This document shows positions 55,762-64,000 of a DNA stretch of 64,000 bases, one piece after another. The notes under the pieces are model-generated. The model saw only the letters and a list, made by a program, of their open reading frames with translations, was not told where the DNA came from and searched no databases. The position numbers were made by a program, and so were the translations under genes. Source of the DNA: Agrobacterium tumefaciens (lineage in GTDB: Bacteria; Pseudomonadota; Alphaproteobacteria; Rhizobiales; Rhizobiaceae); assembly GCF_017726655.1 (NCBI RefSeq), contig NZ_CP072309.1:737501-801500 (forward strand). The letters are read 5' to 3'. The stretch's first letter is position 1. Every line of letters begins with the position of its first letter.

Positions 55762-56550
55762 TCACGGGTTGATCGTGGAAGATCCGGGACTGGGCCAGGA
55801 CGCCATTACAAGAGAGCGGGATTGGACTTGATCCGCCTGGTCCGACTGAATCTCGCTGAAATCAGCTTGCAGACGTTCGGAAAGCCTTTCGCCACGAACT
55901 ATAGGCTGGCCGGTTTGCCGTCGAGTAGGATAGCTGCGTCGGTATAGAGGCTCGGATACCTCCAGTTTAGTTCGCATCTGCCTGAGAATTCGGGGGGAGA
56001 CCTCGAATATGCCGCAGCAAACCGGGAAGCGCCCAAATCCCGTTGCTCGGCCAAGCTCCTCAAGCTCCGCGCCGGCGCGTTCATACAGTCGCTTTAAGTG
56101 GGGTTCGTAGTTCGATACTAATGTCTCGATCCCATGGTCGAGCGCCACCTCACACAAAGCGAGCAAAAGCTTACAAAACGCCTGATCCGGGCGCAACTCG
56201 GGCATGTCGCGGCTGATAGCGTCTTCGTCAATGCACATACGCGTGCCCTCCCATATCGTGGGGGCAACTAAGTCGCACGAATTGGGAAAGGTCGTCCGGA
56301 AGACGTCGTATAAGAGAGTTGGCCCGGTCGTCGGCAAGAGCCGGACCGTTCCGTAAAGCCTCTTTCCCTCATCATCACACCAGAAAAGGTAGGCGGGATC
56401 CAGAGTATCATACAAGTCCTTTTCCATTTCTCCGGACACTGCAACTTTCCAGCCCAGCAGATCCGCAAAAACTCGTTTTCGCAGCAGGAAAGACTGATCG
56501 ATCAAGTGGGAGAATTTTTCGAACTGATGGGCCTGAACTAAAAGATACAT
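55762..56550 (-). CDS. Acyl-homoserine-lactone synthase (TraI/LuxI family)
   Basis: The 262-residue protein carries the LuxI-type conserved parts: FLLRKRVFADLLGWKV (Arg, Phe and Trp), DPAYLFWCDDEGKRLYGTVR (Asp), then RLLPTTGPTLL and EGTRMCIDEDA (Glu and Arg). It makes an acyl-HSL signal from SAM and acyl-ACP in the cytosol. An unusual C-terminal extension of about 55 residues follows. I chose the ATG at 56550 because it has GGAGA upstream and matches the family start. It follows a luxR gene on the same strand, 74 bases apart, forming a quorum-sensing pair probably tied to conjugation. Confidence 0.9.
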   Translation of the reverse strand: MYLLVQAHQFEKFSHLIDQSFLLRKRVFADLLGWKVAVSGEMEKDLYDTLDPAYLFWCDDEGKRLYGTVRLLPTTGPTLLYDVFRTTFPNSCDLVAPTIWEGTRMCIDEDAISRDMPELRPDQAFCKLLLALCEVALDHGIETLVSNYEPHLKRLYERAGAELEELGRATGFGRFPVCCGIFEVSPRILRQMRTKLEVSEPLYRRSYPTRRQTGQPIVRGERLSERLQADFSEIQSDQADQVQSRSLVMASWPSPGSSTINP

Positions 56551-56624
56551 GGGCGTCTCCAACGTGTGTGCGTTGCAGCATGCCAATGTCTCGGGAAGGG
56601 TCGTATTCCCCTGGAACGGCACCC

Positions 56625-57401
56625 TCAGATAGGGGTATTGGCGTAGGGATTGATGAGGCGTAGCTGAATTGCTCGGGCTGTTGCCGCAGTTGTGGTCAAG
56701 CATCCCAGCTTATAGCGGGCAGACTTGAGATAGGACCGTGTCGTGTGCTCAGAAAGACCAAGTATGAGCGCCAAGCCTTTGTGATCGTTGCCAAGCGCTA
56801 GCCAATGGAGGCATTCCATCTCGCGAGGGCTCAACAGTGGCACAGGGTCGTGACGACCAAAGACTTCGAAAATTGCTTTTCGATGTATGAGACGGGTGAG
56901 CTCAAGCCATTCGTCCCGAGCATCGGCGACGATGTCGTTCCATTCTTCGTTTGAGGCCGAAGAATTGAGAGAAAGAAGTGCACGACGCGATTTGTCGGCG
57001 ACAGGTATCGAAAAGCCGTTCCTACCGATGCCATGCCGGGCGGCATCCAGCAGAAATTCCTGTGCTGCTTTGGTCGCCTCGACGTCTCGCCAATCGAATG
57101 GAAGCTGGCGGAGAAAACCCTCTACGACGATGGGGTCAACCGAAACGTATCCTCGCAACAGGTAACGGGCGACCCACGCTTCGTTATAGGTTGTTCGCAC
57201 AAATGGCGCGTCAACCAAGCTCGCCGAGGTTTGCGACAGGTGGTACGTCACATGATCGATGCGATATGATCTCTGGAATATGGCGAGAGCACTGGCAACG
57301 TCGTCGCAGGCGTCGATTTCAGAATACGCTAAGTGCAAACGCGGGGACTGATCATCCAAATCCATTACGGGCCTATACTTTGTACGCGGCGTTGCCGTCA
57401 T
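56625..57401 (-). CDS. LuxR-family quorum-sensing regulator
   Basis: The 258-residue protein has an autoinducer-binding domain (about 25-180; [37 protein letters not shown]) and a LuxR helix-turn-helix ([20 protein letters not shown], then [20 protein letters not shown]). It lies upstream of the AHL synthase. Together they should form a positive-feedback switch. The ISNCY element begins 81 bases upstream of its start codon and may have changed its promoter. Confidence 0.88.
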   Translation of the reverse strand: MTATPRTKYRPVMDLDDQSPRLHLAYSEIDACDDVASALAIFQRSYRIDHVTYHLSQTSASLVDAPFVRTTYNEAWVARYLLRGYVSVDPIVVEGFLRQLPFDWRDVEATKAAQEFLLDAARHGIGRNGFSIPVADKSRRALLSLNSSASNEEWNDIVADARDEWLELTRLIHRKAIFEVFGRHDPVPLLSPREMECLHWLALGNDHKGLALILGLSEHTTRSYLKSARYKLGCLTTTAATARAIQLRLINPYANTPI

Positions 57402-57481
57402 CGAAGCGGCAAAGCAACATATTTGCTAACATATTGTTTTTGTTAGATTTGTGGCAGCAAGGTTGAATTGTCGCAGATTGT
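57402..57481 (-). promoter_or_regulatory. Short upstream region of luxR with dyads
   Basis: Holds the dyad CTAACA ... TGTTAG (57426-57446) and a GTCGCAGATTGTGC-like sequence (57470-57483) that loosely resembles a tra/lux box. It ends at the IS. A tra box is a guess. Confidence 0.35.
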
Positions 57482-59114
57482 GCAAAGTTAAAATGTCAGC
57501 TGTCGCTTTGCCAGCGTTAGAAATGCGACATTGGCGCTGACGAGTAGCCCCCGACCGAACCGGCTGGGCCGGGTTGCAAGGGCAGGGAGGGGGCGGGTGA
57601 AAGACACCCTGCGGCTTTAGCTTTCTCAGTCACCACGACAGCTTTGGGCAAAAAAGCCGCTTTTATTCAGCCGCGTCCATTCTAGCTAGAGCTTTTTGCC
57701 GCCTCGCGATGACCTTCGGATCGTTCATAAAATCCGTCCGCCGACCAGGTTTACGACCCGTTGGCTTGTAGCCGTTCTTGCTGCTGTTGGTCTTGGGGGT
57801 CACGACCTTGTGGCGATCCTGCTGCTCCTTGATATAGGCCAATACATCACCGAGACGCTTGTTCTCCACGACCGCAGCATGCGTCACGCTCTGGTCCTTG
57901 TCGAAGGTCCTGTAGAGTAATGAGTGACCTTTCCATCTGATATCGAGGCGACCATCGGCATAGGCATAGGTCTCGACATACCTGCCGACCAAACCGCGCG
58001 TGATGTCGTTCTCTTCGAGCATGATGCGTTTGCGTTCATAAGAGAATGTCAGCTGCGCGCCGACATATCTTTCTTCACGTTTGCAGAGAATATCCTTCAG
58101 CCTGTCTGCTGTCATGTTGACAGGTCGATGAAGGTTGTCGGAACGGGCAGGGGTCACCGCAAAACGATCATTATAGTGTGAGATGAATGTCGGCAGAAAG
58201 GCATTCCCGGCTTCCATGTCGCTGATCCTGGCCAGCCGCAATTCTTTGACGAGTCGATCTTGAAGCGTTCGGTTCATACGCTCGACGCGGCCTTTGGCCT
58301 GACTGGAATTGGCGCAGAGAATCTCGATGTGCAGCTCTGATAACGCCCGACCGAACTGCGTCATGCCCTGGCCGCCCTTGGGGTCTTTCTTTGCCACCCT
58401 GAAGACCGAATGCTTGTCGGAATAGAAGGCAATCGGTGCGCCGTGCTCTTCGAGGTAAAGCGCCAGTGCCTCGAAATAGGTGAAGGCGCTCTCCGATCGA
58501 ACAAACCGGAGCTGCATCAGCTTGCCGGTGGCGTCGTCAACAAATACCAGCAGAGAGCAGGCCGGACCACGATCCTCAAACCAGCGATGCTCGGAGCCAT
58601 CGATCTGCACCAGCTCGCCATAAGCCTCACGCCGCAACCGCGGCTGATGAAATGTCCGGCGCTGCTTTCTCGAAAGCCAAATTCCGGCCTCCTGCATCCA
58701 TTTGCGTAGCGTCTCACGCGAGACTGTGACGCCGTGCTCCTCCTGAAGCTTCTCGGCCGCGAGCGTAGGTCCGAAATCAAGATAGCGTTCACGCACCAGC
58801 ATCAAAACATAATCGCGAACGCCGCGGGCGATCTTATTATTCGACGGTCGCCCGATCGCCTTGTGTCGGATCGACGCAGCACCGGTTATCTCAATACGGT
58901 CAAGCAGGCGCTGGACATGGCGCTTGCTGATCGCCAGCACATGCGCCGCTTTGACAATAGTCATGCGGCCATCAACGACTTTGGACAGCACCTCTATCCT
59001 ATGCAGGTCGCGCTCGCTCATCGTAATCAATCCCATCTGCAGTCTCCCAGAGGTCAATCAGACGCGGGGAGTGTGACATTCTAACTTTGCAGAAACAGGA
59101 CATTTTAACTTTGC
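57482..59114. mobile_element. ISNCY-type insertion sequence, apparently intact
   Basis: The ends are inverted repeats GCAAAGTTAAAATGTC (57482-57497) and its complement (59099-59114). The right end also holds a second copy of the motif as GCAAAGTTAGAATGTC on the minus strand (59080-59095), as ISNCY ends often do. One full transposase gene lies inside. No target duplication was seen. It lies immediately upstream of a luxR-traI pair. Confidence 0.82.
57663..59036 (-). CDS. ISNCY-family DDE transposase
   Basis: The 457-residue protein begins MGLITMSERDLHRIEVLSKV and has a helix-turn-helix (RMTIVKAAHVLAISKRHVQR), an integrase core with DDE residues in ELVQIDGSEHRWF, PIAFYSDKHSVF and ANSSQAKGRVERMNR, and a basic tail. 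All are intact, so the element is probably active or recently so. An earlier in-frame ATG exists; this start matches the family form. Confidence 0.92.
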   Translation of the reverse strand: MGLITMSERDLHRIEVLSKVVDGRMTIVKAAHVLAISKRHVQRLLDRIEITGAASIRHKAIGRPSNNKIARGVRDYVLMLVRERYLDFGPTLAAEKLQEEHGVTVSRETLRKWMQEAGIWLSRKQRRTFHQPRLRREAYGELVQIDGSEHRWFEDRGPACSLLVFVDDATGKLMQLRFVRSESAFTYFEALALYLEEHGAPIAFYSDKHSVFRVAKKDPKGGQGMTQFGRALSELHIEILCANSSQAKGRVERMNRTLQDRLVKELRLARISDMEAGNAFLPTFISHYNDRFAVTPARSDNLHRPVNMTADRLKDILCKREERYVGAQLTFSYERKRIMLEENDITRGLVGRYVETYAYADGRLDIRWKGHSLLYRTFDKDQSVTHAAVVENKRLGDVLAYIKEQQDRHKVVTPKTNSSKNGYKPTGRKPGRRTDFMNDPKVIARRQKALARMDAAE

Positions 59115-59399
59115 GGCTACAAGATTTTATCGCATAATCTATCTTATGGAACTTTTGGATGTGCCGGCGTTTCCGCCACGCTTCGCCCATTTTCCACGAG
59201 CCACGCCTTCAGCGCTACGCCATTTTCTCCAGCGTGACGACTGTATCGGGATCACGCTTCGCAGCCGAATGAGTGCTGCGCTAGTGTGAAAGCTATCCTG
59301 GCCACCCAATCGCCACTCCAAGACGGTTTTCCGTCTTATGAAATATAACGTACCCACCGCGATCCTAATTCTGCCGCCAATATCTGATCCTACGGAGCA
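59115..59399. other. Sequence between the IS and the VOC gene
   Basis: About 285 bases. A minus-strand frame reads LEWRLGGQDSFHTSAALIRL, but it looks like an alternate reading of repeat DNA common in rhizobia. No gene is assigned. Confidence 0.4.
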
Positions 59400-59828
59400 T
59401 CACACGTCGCGCGGGTTAAACGTAAACTCTATACGGCATCCTCCAGGCTCGTAGATCATAAAGTGCATCTTCGGCCCCGCTCCAGAAGCTTGCGGGGCAA
59501 ATTCGACGGCTGTTCCTGGCCACGCACTGATCCGAGCAAATAATTGAACGAACTCGGCTTCAGAACGTGTTTTCAACGCGAGGTGATGCAGGCCGACGTT
59601 TTGACGTCGGTCAAAACTCACGCACAAATTCTGGTCAGCTACCTGCCAAAGTGTAATCTTGACAGTGCCATCGCTAACGAAAGCAGCTGGATAATCCAGA
59701 CGCTCGCCAATCTTTTCCCAGCCCAGACAGTCCGTGAAAAACGATAGAGACCTGGCAACGTTAGGTACGGTGAGGCCGATATGATCTAACCCGCCCGAGA
59801 CAAAACTGTCTTCGGTCAATCCGCTCAT
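59400..59828 (-). CDS. VOC (glyoxalase-like) family protein
   Basis: The 142-residue protein has the paired beta-alpha-beta-beta-beta units of the vicinal oxygen chelate fold (DHIGLTVPNVARSLSFFTDC, LHHLALKTRSEAEFVQLF, IYEPGGCRIEF). Metal ligands His, His and Glu are in place. The substrate cannot be told: glyoxalase, dioxygenase or resistance protein are all possible. AAAGGAG precedes the ATG. Confidence 0.82.
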   Translation of the reverse strand: MSGLTEDSFVSGGLDHIGLTVPNVARSLSFFTDCLGWEKIGERLDYPAAFVSDGTVKITLWQVADQNLCVSFDRRQNVGLHHLALKTRSEAEFVQLFARISAWPGTAVEFAPQASGAGPKMHFMIYEPGGCRIEFTFNPRDV

Positions 59829-60416
59829 GATTTCTCCTTTGACGTCGGGAAGGTTTAAGGCCGTTCAAGAATGAACGTCTAGCCAGCCGCACGCGAGCCA
59901 CCGTTTGGGGAACTTTAAGGCGACGGCTAGCGCGGATATATAACAACAATTTCACGTATAGAACGGCACGATCAGAAAAGCGTTTGGCTGCCCTGTGGAG
60001 TCGCGTTCGCTTTATCCCAGTTGAAACCGACGCCTGACCAGCTTCAAGGGACCAATCACCGTAGGCGGTTCTATTGGAGCACAACGCCTACCACCTCTGA
60101 GCGATTGTCCCGGCCGTGGCGAAATGCTGCAATTTCATCGTGGCGACCCCGTCGCAACTGCAAACCGAACAGCGATCAGCCACTATCGGATCCTAACTGG
60201 GAGTTCTGCGGCGGACCGTTGAAGCGTTAATCGGTACGATGGCGGTTGCCACAATTACAGGATCGCCGTCACATTGACCAAGGCCTGGACGGACTACGAT
60301 TGGCCACCAAGTGGCACGACGATCGATGGGCCTGGTCGTAAACAATGAGGATTCCGGTTTGGAGGCAAGAATGTGCATCGCGGTTATCGCCCATGTGTAC
60401 AGAGTCCTATGTGAGA
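59829..60416. other. Intergenic region, no gene seen
   Basis: About 590 bases. Open frames here have no domains. One short minus-strand frame overlaps the neighbouring gene and is a shadow. Confidence 0.5.
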
Positions 60417-61196
60417 CTACATGGCCCGGCCTTCGACCAGACCTGAAGATAACACTGCCATCCAGACCGCCATGGCGACCATCATCAGGTTCTCGGTCAA
60501 CGACACGAAGCCAAGCGGAACATCGCTGGACCCACCGACGCAAGCACACTTCAACTCACGCCGATCGATGTAGACGGCCTTGAACACGGACACTGCGCCG
60601 ATCATACCAATTACGAGTGCCACCGGGATCGAAATGTAATTCAACGCCCCGGCCACCATCAGGACCCCTGCCGCGCCCTCCGCGTAAGGATAGATATAGC
60701 TGTAAGGCACCCAGCGCTTTGCCAGCAGGTCGTAGTTCAAGAACATCGTCGCAAAGGATTCGACGTTCTGAAGCTTGAGCAACGCCAACACAACCATTGA
60801 GAAGCCAATGAACCACTCTGCAGACTTCAGAGTGAAGGGGTTACCACTGACTGCGTTGCTCGCTGCCATCGCCATGAGAGCGGTCATTGAAAACAAAACG
60901 ACGACCGGGCGATATGTGGTCTGTTTGGGGTCGACCACCTTCTTGCCAAGAAAGCGCCTCGTGTCGTCATGACCACCAATGCGGTCGCCAGCCACGAAGA
61001 CCTGCGGTGTTGTCGCAACACCATGGTCTCTCTTGAACGCATCCGTATCGGTACGTGTCGTCAATTGATTGTCTTCGACCTCGTAGCCTGCACTCTCCAG
61101 CAGGTGCTTGACCTTCAGGCCGTAGGGGCAGGTGTGTTCAGGCGTCACCATGCGATAGATGACTGCTTTCTTCGAATTCTGGACCTGGTCCAACAT
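60417..61196 (-). CDS. Glutaredoxin-MauE/DoxX fused membrane protein
   Basis: The 259-residue protein starts with a glutaredoxin domain (HTCPYGLKVKHLLESAGYEV; Cys23 alone in a CPYG box, so monothiol). It continues as a four-helix membrane part of MauE/DoxX type (about 95-250; ESFATMFLNYDLLAKRWVPY) with the loop CACVGG before VPLGFVSLTENLM, typical for MauE. It probably passes electrons or thiols across the inner membrane, for instance in metal or thiol stress. The start has GGAG upstream. A MerR-type promoter lies directly ahead, shared with the divergent merR-like gene. Confidence 0.82.
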   Translation of the reverse strand: MLDQVQNSKKAVIYRMVTPEHTCPYGLKVKHLLESAGYEVEDNQLTTRTDTDAFKRDHGVATTPQVFVAGDRIGGHDDTRRFLGKKVVDPKQTTYRPVVVLFSMTALMAMAASNAVSGNPFTLKSAEWFIGFSMVVLALLKLQNVESFATMFLNYDLLAKRWVPYSYIYPYAEGAAGVLMVAGALNYISIPVALVIGMIGAVSVFKAVYIDRRELKCACVGGSSDVPLGFVSLTENLMMVAMAVWMAVLSSGLVEGRAM

Positions 61197-61233
61197 CTCA
61201 CATCTCCTTTTGTCTTGTGAAAGCGTTGGCAAG

Positions 61234-61265
61234 ACCATAGCCTCCGTACTGTGGTACGGAGTCAA
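61234..61265 (-). promoter_or_regulatory. MerR-type promoter with 20-base spacer
   Basis: On the minus strand, -35 TTGACT (61260-61265) and -10 TATGGT (61234-61239) are separated by 20 bases that contain the dyad CTCCGTACTGTGGTACGGAG (61242-61261). An over-long spacer with a central dyad is the hallmark of promoters switched by MerR-family activators. It reads towards the Grx-MauE gene. Confidence 0.85.
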
Positions 61266-61271
61266 TAGCCC

Positions 61272-61655
61272 ATGAACATTACTATTGGAAAATTCGCTGA
61301 AGCCGGGAGAGTTGGGGTAGAGACGGTCCGCTATTATCAGCGCAGAGGCCTTCTGCCGACCCCTACCGGGTATAATGGGGTCCGTCGTTACGGTATCGAA
61401 GATCTTCGCCGCCTCAAGTTCATCAGGCAGGCTCAGACAGCGGGTTTCTCGCTTGACGAGATTAAGGAGCTTTTGGATCTCGACGCTGGCGATGACCGCG
61501 CCACTGCTCGCGAACTGGCTAAGATCCGGCTCGCATCTCTCGATAAGCGCATCGCGGAGCTGGAGCGCGCAAGGAGTTCGCTCCGGCGATTGGTCAGTGA
61601 ATGCGCTTCTGAAAGCACTGGTCCGTGCCCGATACTGTCATCCTTTGGCATCTGA
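61272..61655 (+). CDS. MerR-family regulator
   Basis: The 127-residue protein has the MerR winged helix (ITIGKFAEAGRVGVETVRYY, RRGLLPTPTGYNGVRRYG) and a dimer helix. Of the metal cysteines of MerR only the last two are present, C111 and C119 (SECASESTGPCPILSSF); the position of MerR Cys82 has no Cys. It may sense a thiol, copper or other soft metal. It is divergent from the Grx-MauE gene across the spacer-20 promoter. Confidence 0.88.
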   Translation: MNITIGKFAEAGRVGVETVRYYQRRGLLPTPTGYNGVRRYGIEDLRRLKFIRQAQTAGFSLDEIKELLDLDAGDDRATARELAKIRLASLDKRIAELERARSSLRRLVSECASESTGPCPILSSFGI

Positions 61656-61975
61656 CCGCCCAAGGATTATGCCATTAAACCTCCGCTGGGAGTGCACCAC
61701 GCTTGGTATTTGACCTCCTCCCTTCTCGCATGAGGCCGCCGGGAACGAGCGATGCGTTCCCAGATTTTCGAATGATTTGAGGGGTAACGATAATGTCGCA
61801 TCAACAAGCCTGTTTCGGAAGGAGAGCCAGCATCATCGTGAGGATGGGGATCGAGACGTGACCGACCTTGGAGCTTATCTGAGAACAAGCGGCAACTTTG
61901 AAGCTCGATCGAGCCGAACCTGAACTTACATCCGAAGGTGAATGCCACCCCTCTCATCCAGCAGATAACCTCAAA
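61656..61975. other. Intergenic region, no gene seen
   Basis: About 320 bases between converging genes, with no domain-bearing frame. Confidence 0.5.
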
Positions 61976-62983
61976 CTATCCGTTTGCTTCGACCATGAGT
62001 GAATACAAGCAATCACCCCGCTCGGTTAGTGTCGGAAAGCGGCGGCAGATGACGACACCATCGGCTTCGAATAAAAGCTTCTCGGGCGCAGCGAGCGGAT
62101 CGTCGAAAGAATGCAGCAGGCCAGCGGCTTGACCTTTGATCACGTTCTCTCCGCAATCAATAAAAGGCTCGAAAAGCCCACCCCGAGGCGCATAAACCGA
62201 CCCGGTACGGCTAAGCGAGCGCATGAACTTCGTTCCGGGCGACTCCGCCGTGTCGACGTCCGGCGCGATACCATAAGCTTTGAGCACGCGCCGCAGGCCG
62301 TTCTTGGCAATGGACAAACCATGCGCAGAGAGGGTTCCGCCGCTTCCAAGCTCCGTGGTCAGTGCCGGAATGCCATACTGTTCTGCTGCGGCGTAAAGGG
62401 TACTCCCCGCGCCACCACCCTCGCCTGTCGTCACCACGCTATACGGCGCCCCGAAAGCTTGGAGGAGGGTGCGAATTTTTGCAGTCGTTTCCGGATTAAG
62501 GCCTGGACGAGCGAGCGCTACCGGATAGTGATCGAGCGACTTTCCCCCTGAGTGCAAATCTATGACGATGTCCGACAGTGGGAAAAGGACGGTTTCGACG
62601 TAATGTGCAATCATTGCTGTCGGTCCGCCATTGGCGTCGCCTGGGAAAAGGCGGTTCAAGTTGCCGTCATCAAGCGGTGAAACCCGCTTTCCGGCAACCA
62701 CAGCCGGATAATTCAGTGCGGGAAGAATGATGATCCTGCCCTGGAGTTCTGTTGCGGTAATCGTTCGAGCCAGCTCCAGCAGCGCGATCTGGCCTTCATA
62801 TTCATCGCCGTGATTGCCGGCCGTTAGAAGGGCCGTCGGCCCGTCGCCGTTGCGGATGCAAATCATCGGAACAGGGATCCACCCATAGGCGGACTTGTCC
62901 GAAGAAAATGGCACGCGCACATAATCTGACTGTTTTCCGTCCTTCTCGAAATCGATCCTCGTCCAGGCACGGGTCGCTGCCAT
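61976..62983 (-). CDS. DoeB/EutE-like succinylglutamate desuccinylase-type deacylase
   Basis: The 335-residue protein belongs to the M14-like desuccinylase/aspartoacylase fold. The metal ligands are in AGNHGDEYEGQ (His58, Glu61) and IDLHSGG (His144), with the catalytic Glu in ELGSGG. It best fits enzymes of ectoine use that deacetylate N-acetyl-diaminobutyrate, given the transporter genes directly upstream. A wider deacylase role cannot be excluded. Confidence 0.78.
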   Translation of the reverse strand: MAATRAWTRIDFEKDGKQSDYVRVPFSSDKSAYGWIPVPMICIRNGDGPTALLTAGNHGDEYEGQIALLELARTITATELQGRIIILPALNYPAVVAGKRVSPLDDGNLNRLFPGDANGGPTAMIAHYVETVLFPLSDIVIDLHSGGKSLDHYPVALARPGLNPETTAKIRTLLQAFGAPYSVVTTGEGGGAGSTLYAAAEQYGIPALTTELGSGGTLSAHGLSIAKNGLRRVLKAYGIAPDVDTAESPGTKFMRSLSRTGSVYAPRGGLFEPFIDCGENVIKGQAAGLLHSFDDPLAAPEKLLFEADGVVICRRFPTLTERGDCLYSLMVEANG

Positions 62984-63013
62984 GTGTGTTCCTTTCTGAA
63001 ATACTCGATTAAG

Positions 63014-63760
63014 TTAGAGAATCTGCTGCAGGAAGGAACGCGTGCGTTCATGCTGCGGATTGGCAAAAAAGTCGGCGGGCGGCGCAGCCTCAACGATTGA
63101 GCCTGCATCCATGAAGATGATCCGGTCGGCGACCTCTCGGGCGAAGCCCATTTCGTGCGTGACACAGATCATTGTCATCCCGTCTTCGGCCAGAGACCTC
63201 ATGACATCGAGAACCTCTTTGATCATCTCTGGATCGAGTGCGGAGGTCGGCTCGTCGAACAGCATAACCTTGGGATTCATGCAGAGCGCCCGTGCGATCG
63301 CGACACGCTGCTGCTGCCCGCCGGAAAGCTGGCTGGGGTATTTGCGGGCCTGCTCGCTGATGCGCACCCGCCCCAGCATCGCCATGGCGATCTCCTCAGC
63401 CTGTTCACGGGCGATGCCCCTCGCCCGCGTCAGCGCCAACGTACAGTTCCGAAGCACGGTCAAGTGTGGGAAGAGATTGAAATGCTGAAACACCATGCCG
63501 ACATCGCGGCGCAGTTCATGCAGCCGCGCGACCTTGGCGCCGATCTCGCGGCCATGCACAACAATCTCGCCCTCCTGGTGACGTTCCAGCTGGTTAATGC
63601 AGCGAATGAGCGTGGATTTGCCTGAGCCAGAGGGGCCGCAGATTACAATCTGCTCTCCCTGTCGCACCTCAAGACTGATATCCTTGAGGACCTGGAACGT
63701 GCCGAACCACTTGTTGAGCCGCTGCACCTGCACAGCGGGGTGTTTTTCTGTAACGACCAT
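63014..63760 (-). CDS. Amino-acid-type ABC transporter ATP-binding protein
   Basis: The 248-residue protein has Walker [11 protein letters not shown] at residues 41-50, the signature [10 protein letters not shown], Walker [16 protein letters not shown] and the switch His in [14 protein letters not shown]. It is of the polar amino acid (HisP/GlnQ/EhuA) class. It lies 30 bases before the deacylase gene and 6 after the permease, so the three form an operon for uptake and use of an amino acid or ectoine-like compound. Confidence 0.92.
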   Translation of the reverse strand: MVVTEKHPAVQVQRLNKWFGTFQVLKDISLEVRQGEQIVICGPSGSGKSTLIRCINQLERHQEGEIVVHGREIGAKVARLHELRRDVGMVFQHFNLFPHLTVLRNCTLALTRARGIAREQAEEIAMAMLGRVRISEQARKYPSQLSGGQQQRVAIARALCMNPKVMLFDEPTSALDPEMIKEVLDVMRSLAEDGMTMICVTHEMGFAREVADRIIFMDAGSIVEAAPPADFFANPQHERTRSFLQQIL

Positions 63761-63766
63761 CGTGGT

Positions 63767-64000
63767 TCACCGCCTGGATGAGAGGAGAAGCCGCTCCTCG
63801 AGCAGCCGGACCAGCTGAGCGATGGAAACGGCAAGGATGAGGAAGACAATACCGACGATTGCCATGGGCTCCGCATACCGGAAGGTATCGGACGCGACCT
63901 GCATGGAAGCGCCCAACATTTCGTTGACGCCGATGACAGCGAGATACGGCGTCGATTTGAGAATACCGACAAAATAATTGCCCATCGGAGCCGCGATATT
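63767..64000 (-). CDS. Amino-acid-type ABC transporter permease, C-terminal part only
   Basis: The last 77 residues of a HisM/GlnP-type inner-membrane permease, cut by the right edge. It ends with a long helix (MAIVGIVFLILAVSIAQLVR) and a short basic tail. The coupling loop and earlier helices are outside the window. Its partner is the ATPase 6 bases downstream. Confidence 0.85.
   Translation of the reverse strand, partial: NIAAPMGNYFVGILKSTPYLAVIGVNEMLGASMQVASDTFRYAEPMAIVGIVFLILAVSIAQLVRLLEERLLLSSRR

Noticed and set aside
59139..59357. Minus-strand frame next to the ISNCY element
   Set aside because: Looks like a spurious reading of common rhizobial repeat DNA with no motif.

Overview
The window reads as a stretch of a large plasmid (or a plasmid-derived island) from an alphaproteobacterium of the Rhizobiaceae, most likely Agrobacterium or Rhizobium. 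The signs are a Ti/pAT-type oriT, a TraA/TraC/TraD/TraG processing set, a VirB/AvhB-type type IV secretion operon, TraI/TraR-like quorum sensing genes, a repABC-type RepC remnant, and high GC with frequent GTG starts. No rRNA, tRNA or CRISPR array was seen.

Layout. 1-3651: arsenic resistance cluster (ArsR, an ArsN2-type acetyltransferase, Acr3, ArsC, ArsH and the start of an MFS pump), with a divergent DUF6428 gene. 3796-4945: broken tyrosine recombinase. 5045-8706: an MHS-type organic acid transporter divergent from a TctD/TctE-like two-component system. 8707-10528: gene-poor, with a repeated palindrome and a Fic-like scrap. 10529-24156: a type I secretion/adhesin locus. It holds a TolC-like lipoprotein, a BapA-like adhesin with 261 Asp-Ala-type dipeptides in a row, a LapB-like ABC exporter, a LapC-like fusion protein, a large Mur-ligase fusion interrupted by one frameshift at a run of seven G, and a convergent secreted alpha/beta hydrolase. 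24924-28849: a scrapyard with the 3' end of repC, half of an AHL synthase, a LuxR regulator, a dead IS3-type element and a frameshifted nucleotidyltransferase-HEPN gene. 29095-30812: a LysR regulator and a small DUF2218-like protein.

31010-57401 is the conjugation region. traA (relaxase/helicase) carries two frameshifts, and oriT lies between traA and traC-traD-traG. A cargo block follows (ArsR-type HTH, WGR protein, HU protein, VapBC). The avhB11-avhB1 operon then runs on the minus strand with an embedded EexN-like entry-exclusion lipoprotein and a TrbM/KikA-like gene at its head, and a winged-helix regulator is divergent from it. Next come plasmid housekeeping genes (DUF736, ArdC anti-restriction, several small unknowns), two of which share a conserved leader, and finally an AHL synthase/LuxR pair. 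57482-59114 is an apparently intact ISNCY-type insertion sequence. 59400-64000 is ordinary accessory metabolism: a VOC protein, a MerR-controlled glutaredoxin-MauE membrane protein, a DoeB-like deacylase and part of an amino-acid-type ABC transporter.

How the parts work together. TraA would nick oriT, TraG would hand the DNA to the AvhB channel, and the LuxR/AHL pair and the winged-helix protein are the candidate regulators. The two traA frameshifts suggest this copy is not self-transmissible unless they are sequence errors. In the secretion locus the adhesin would be exported by the LapB/LapC/TolC-like machine. The neighbouring amide-ligase-type protein is the most unusual part: it is a candidate to act on the adhesin or on a cell-surface polymer. 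One-base lesions are frequent across the window, so their reality should be checked against reads.
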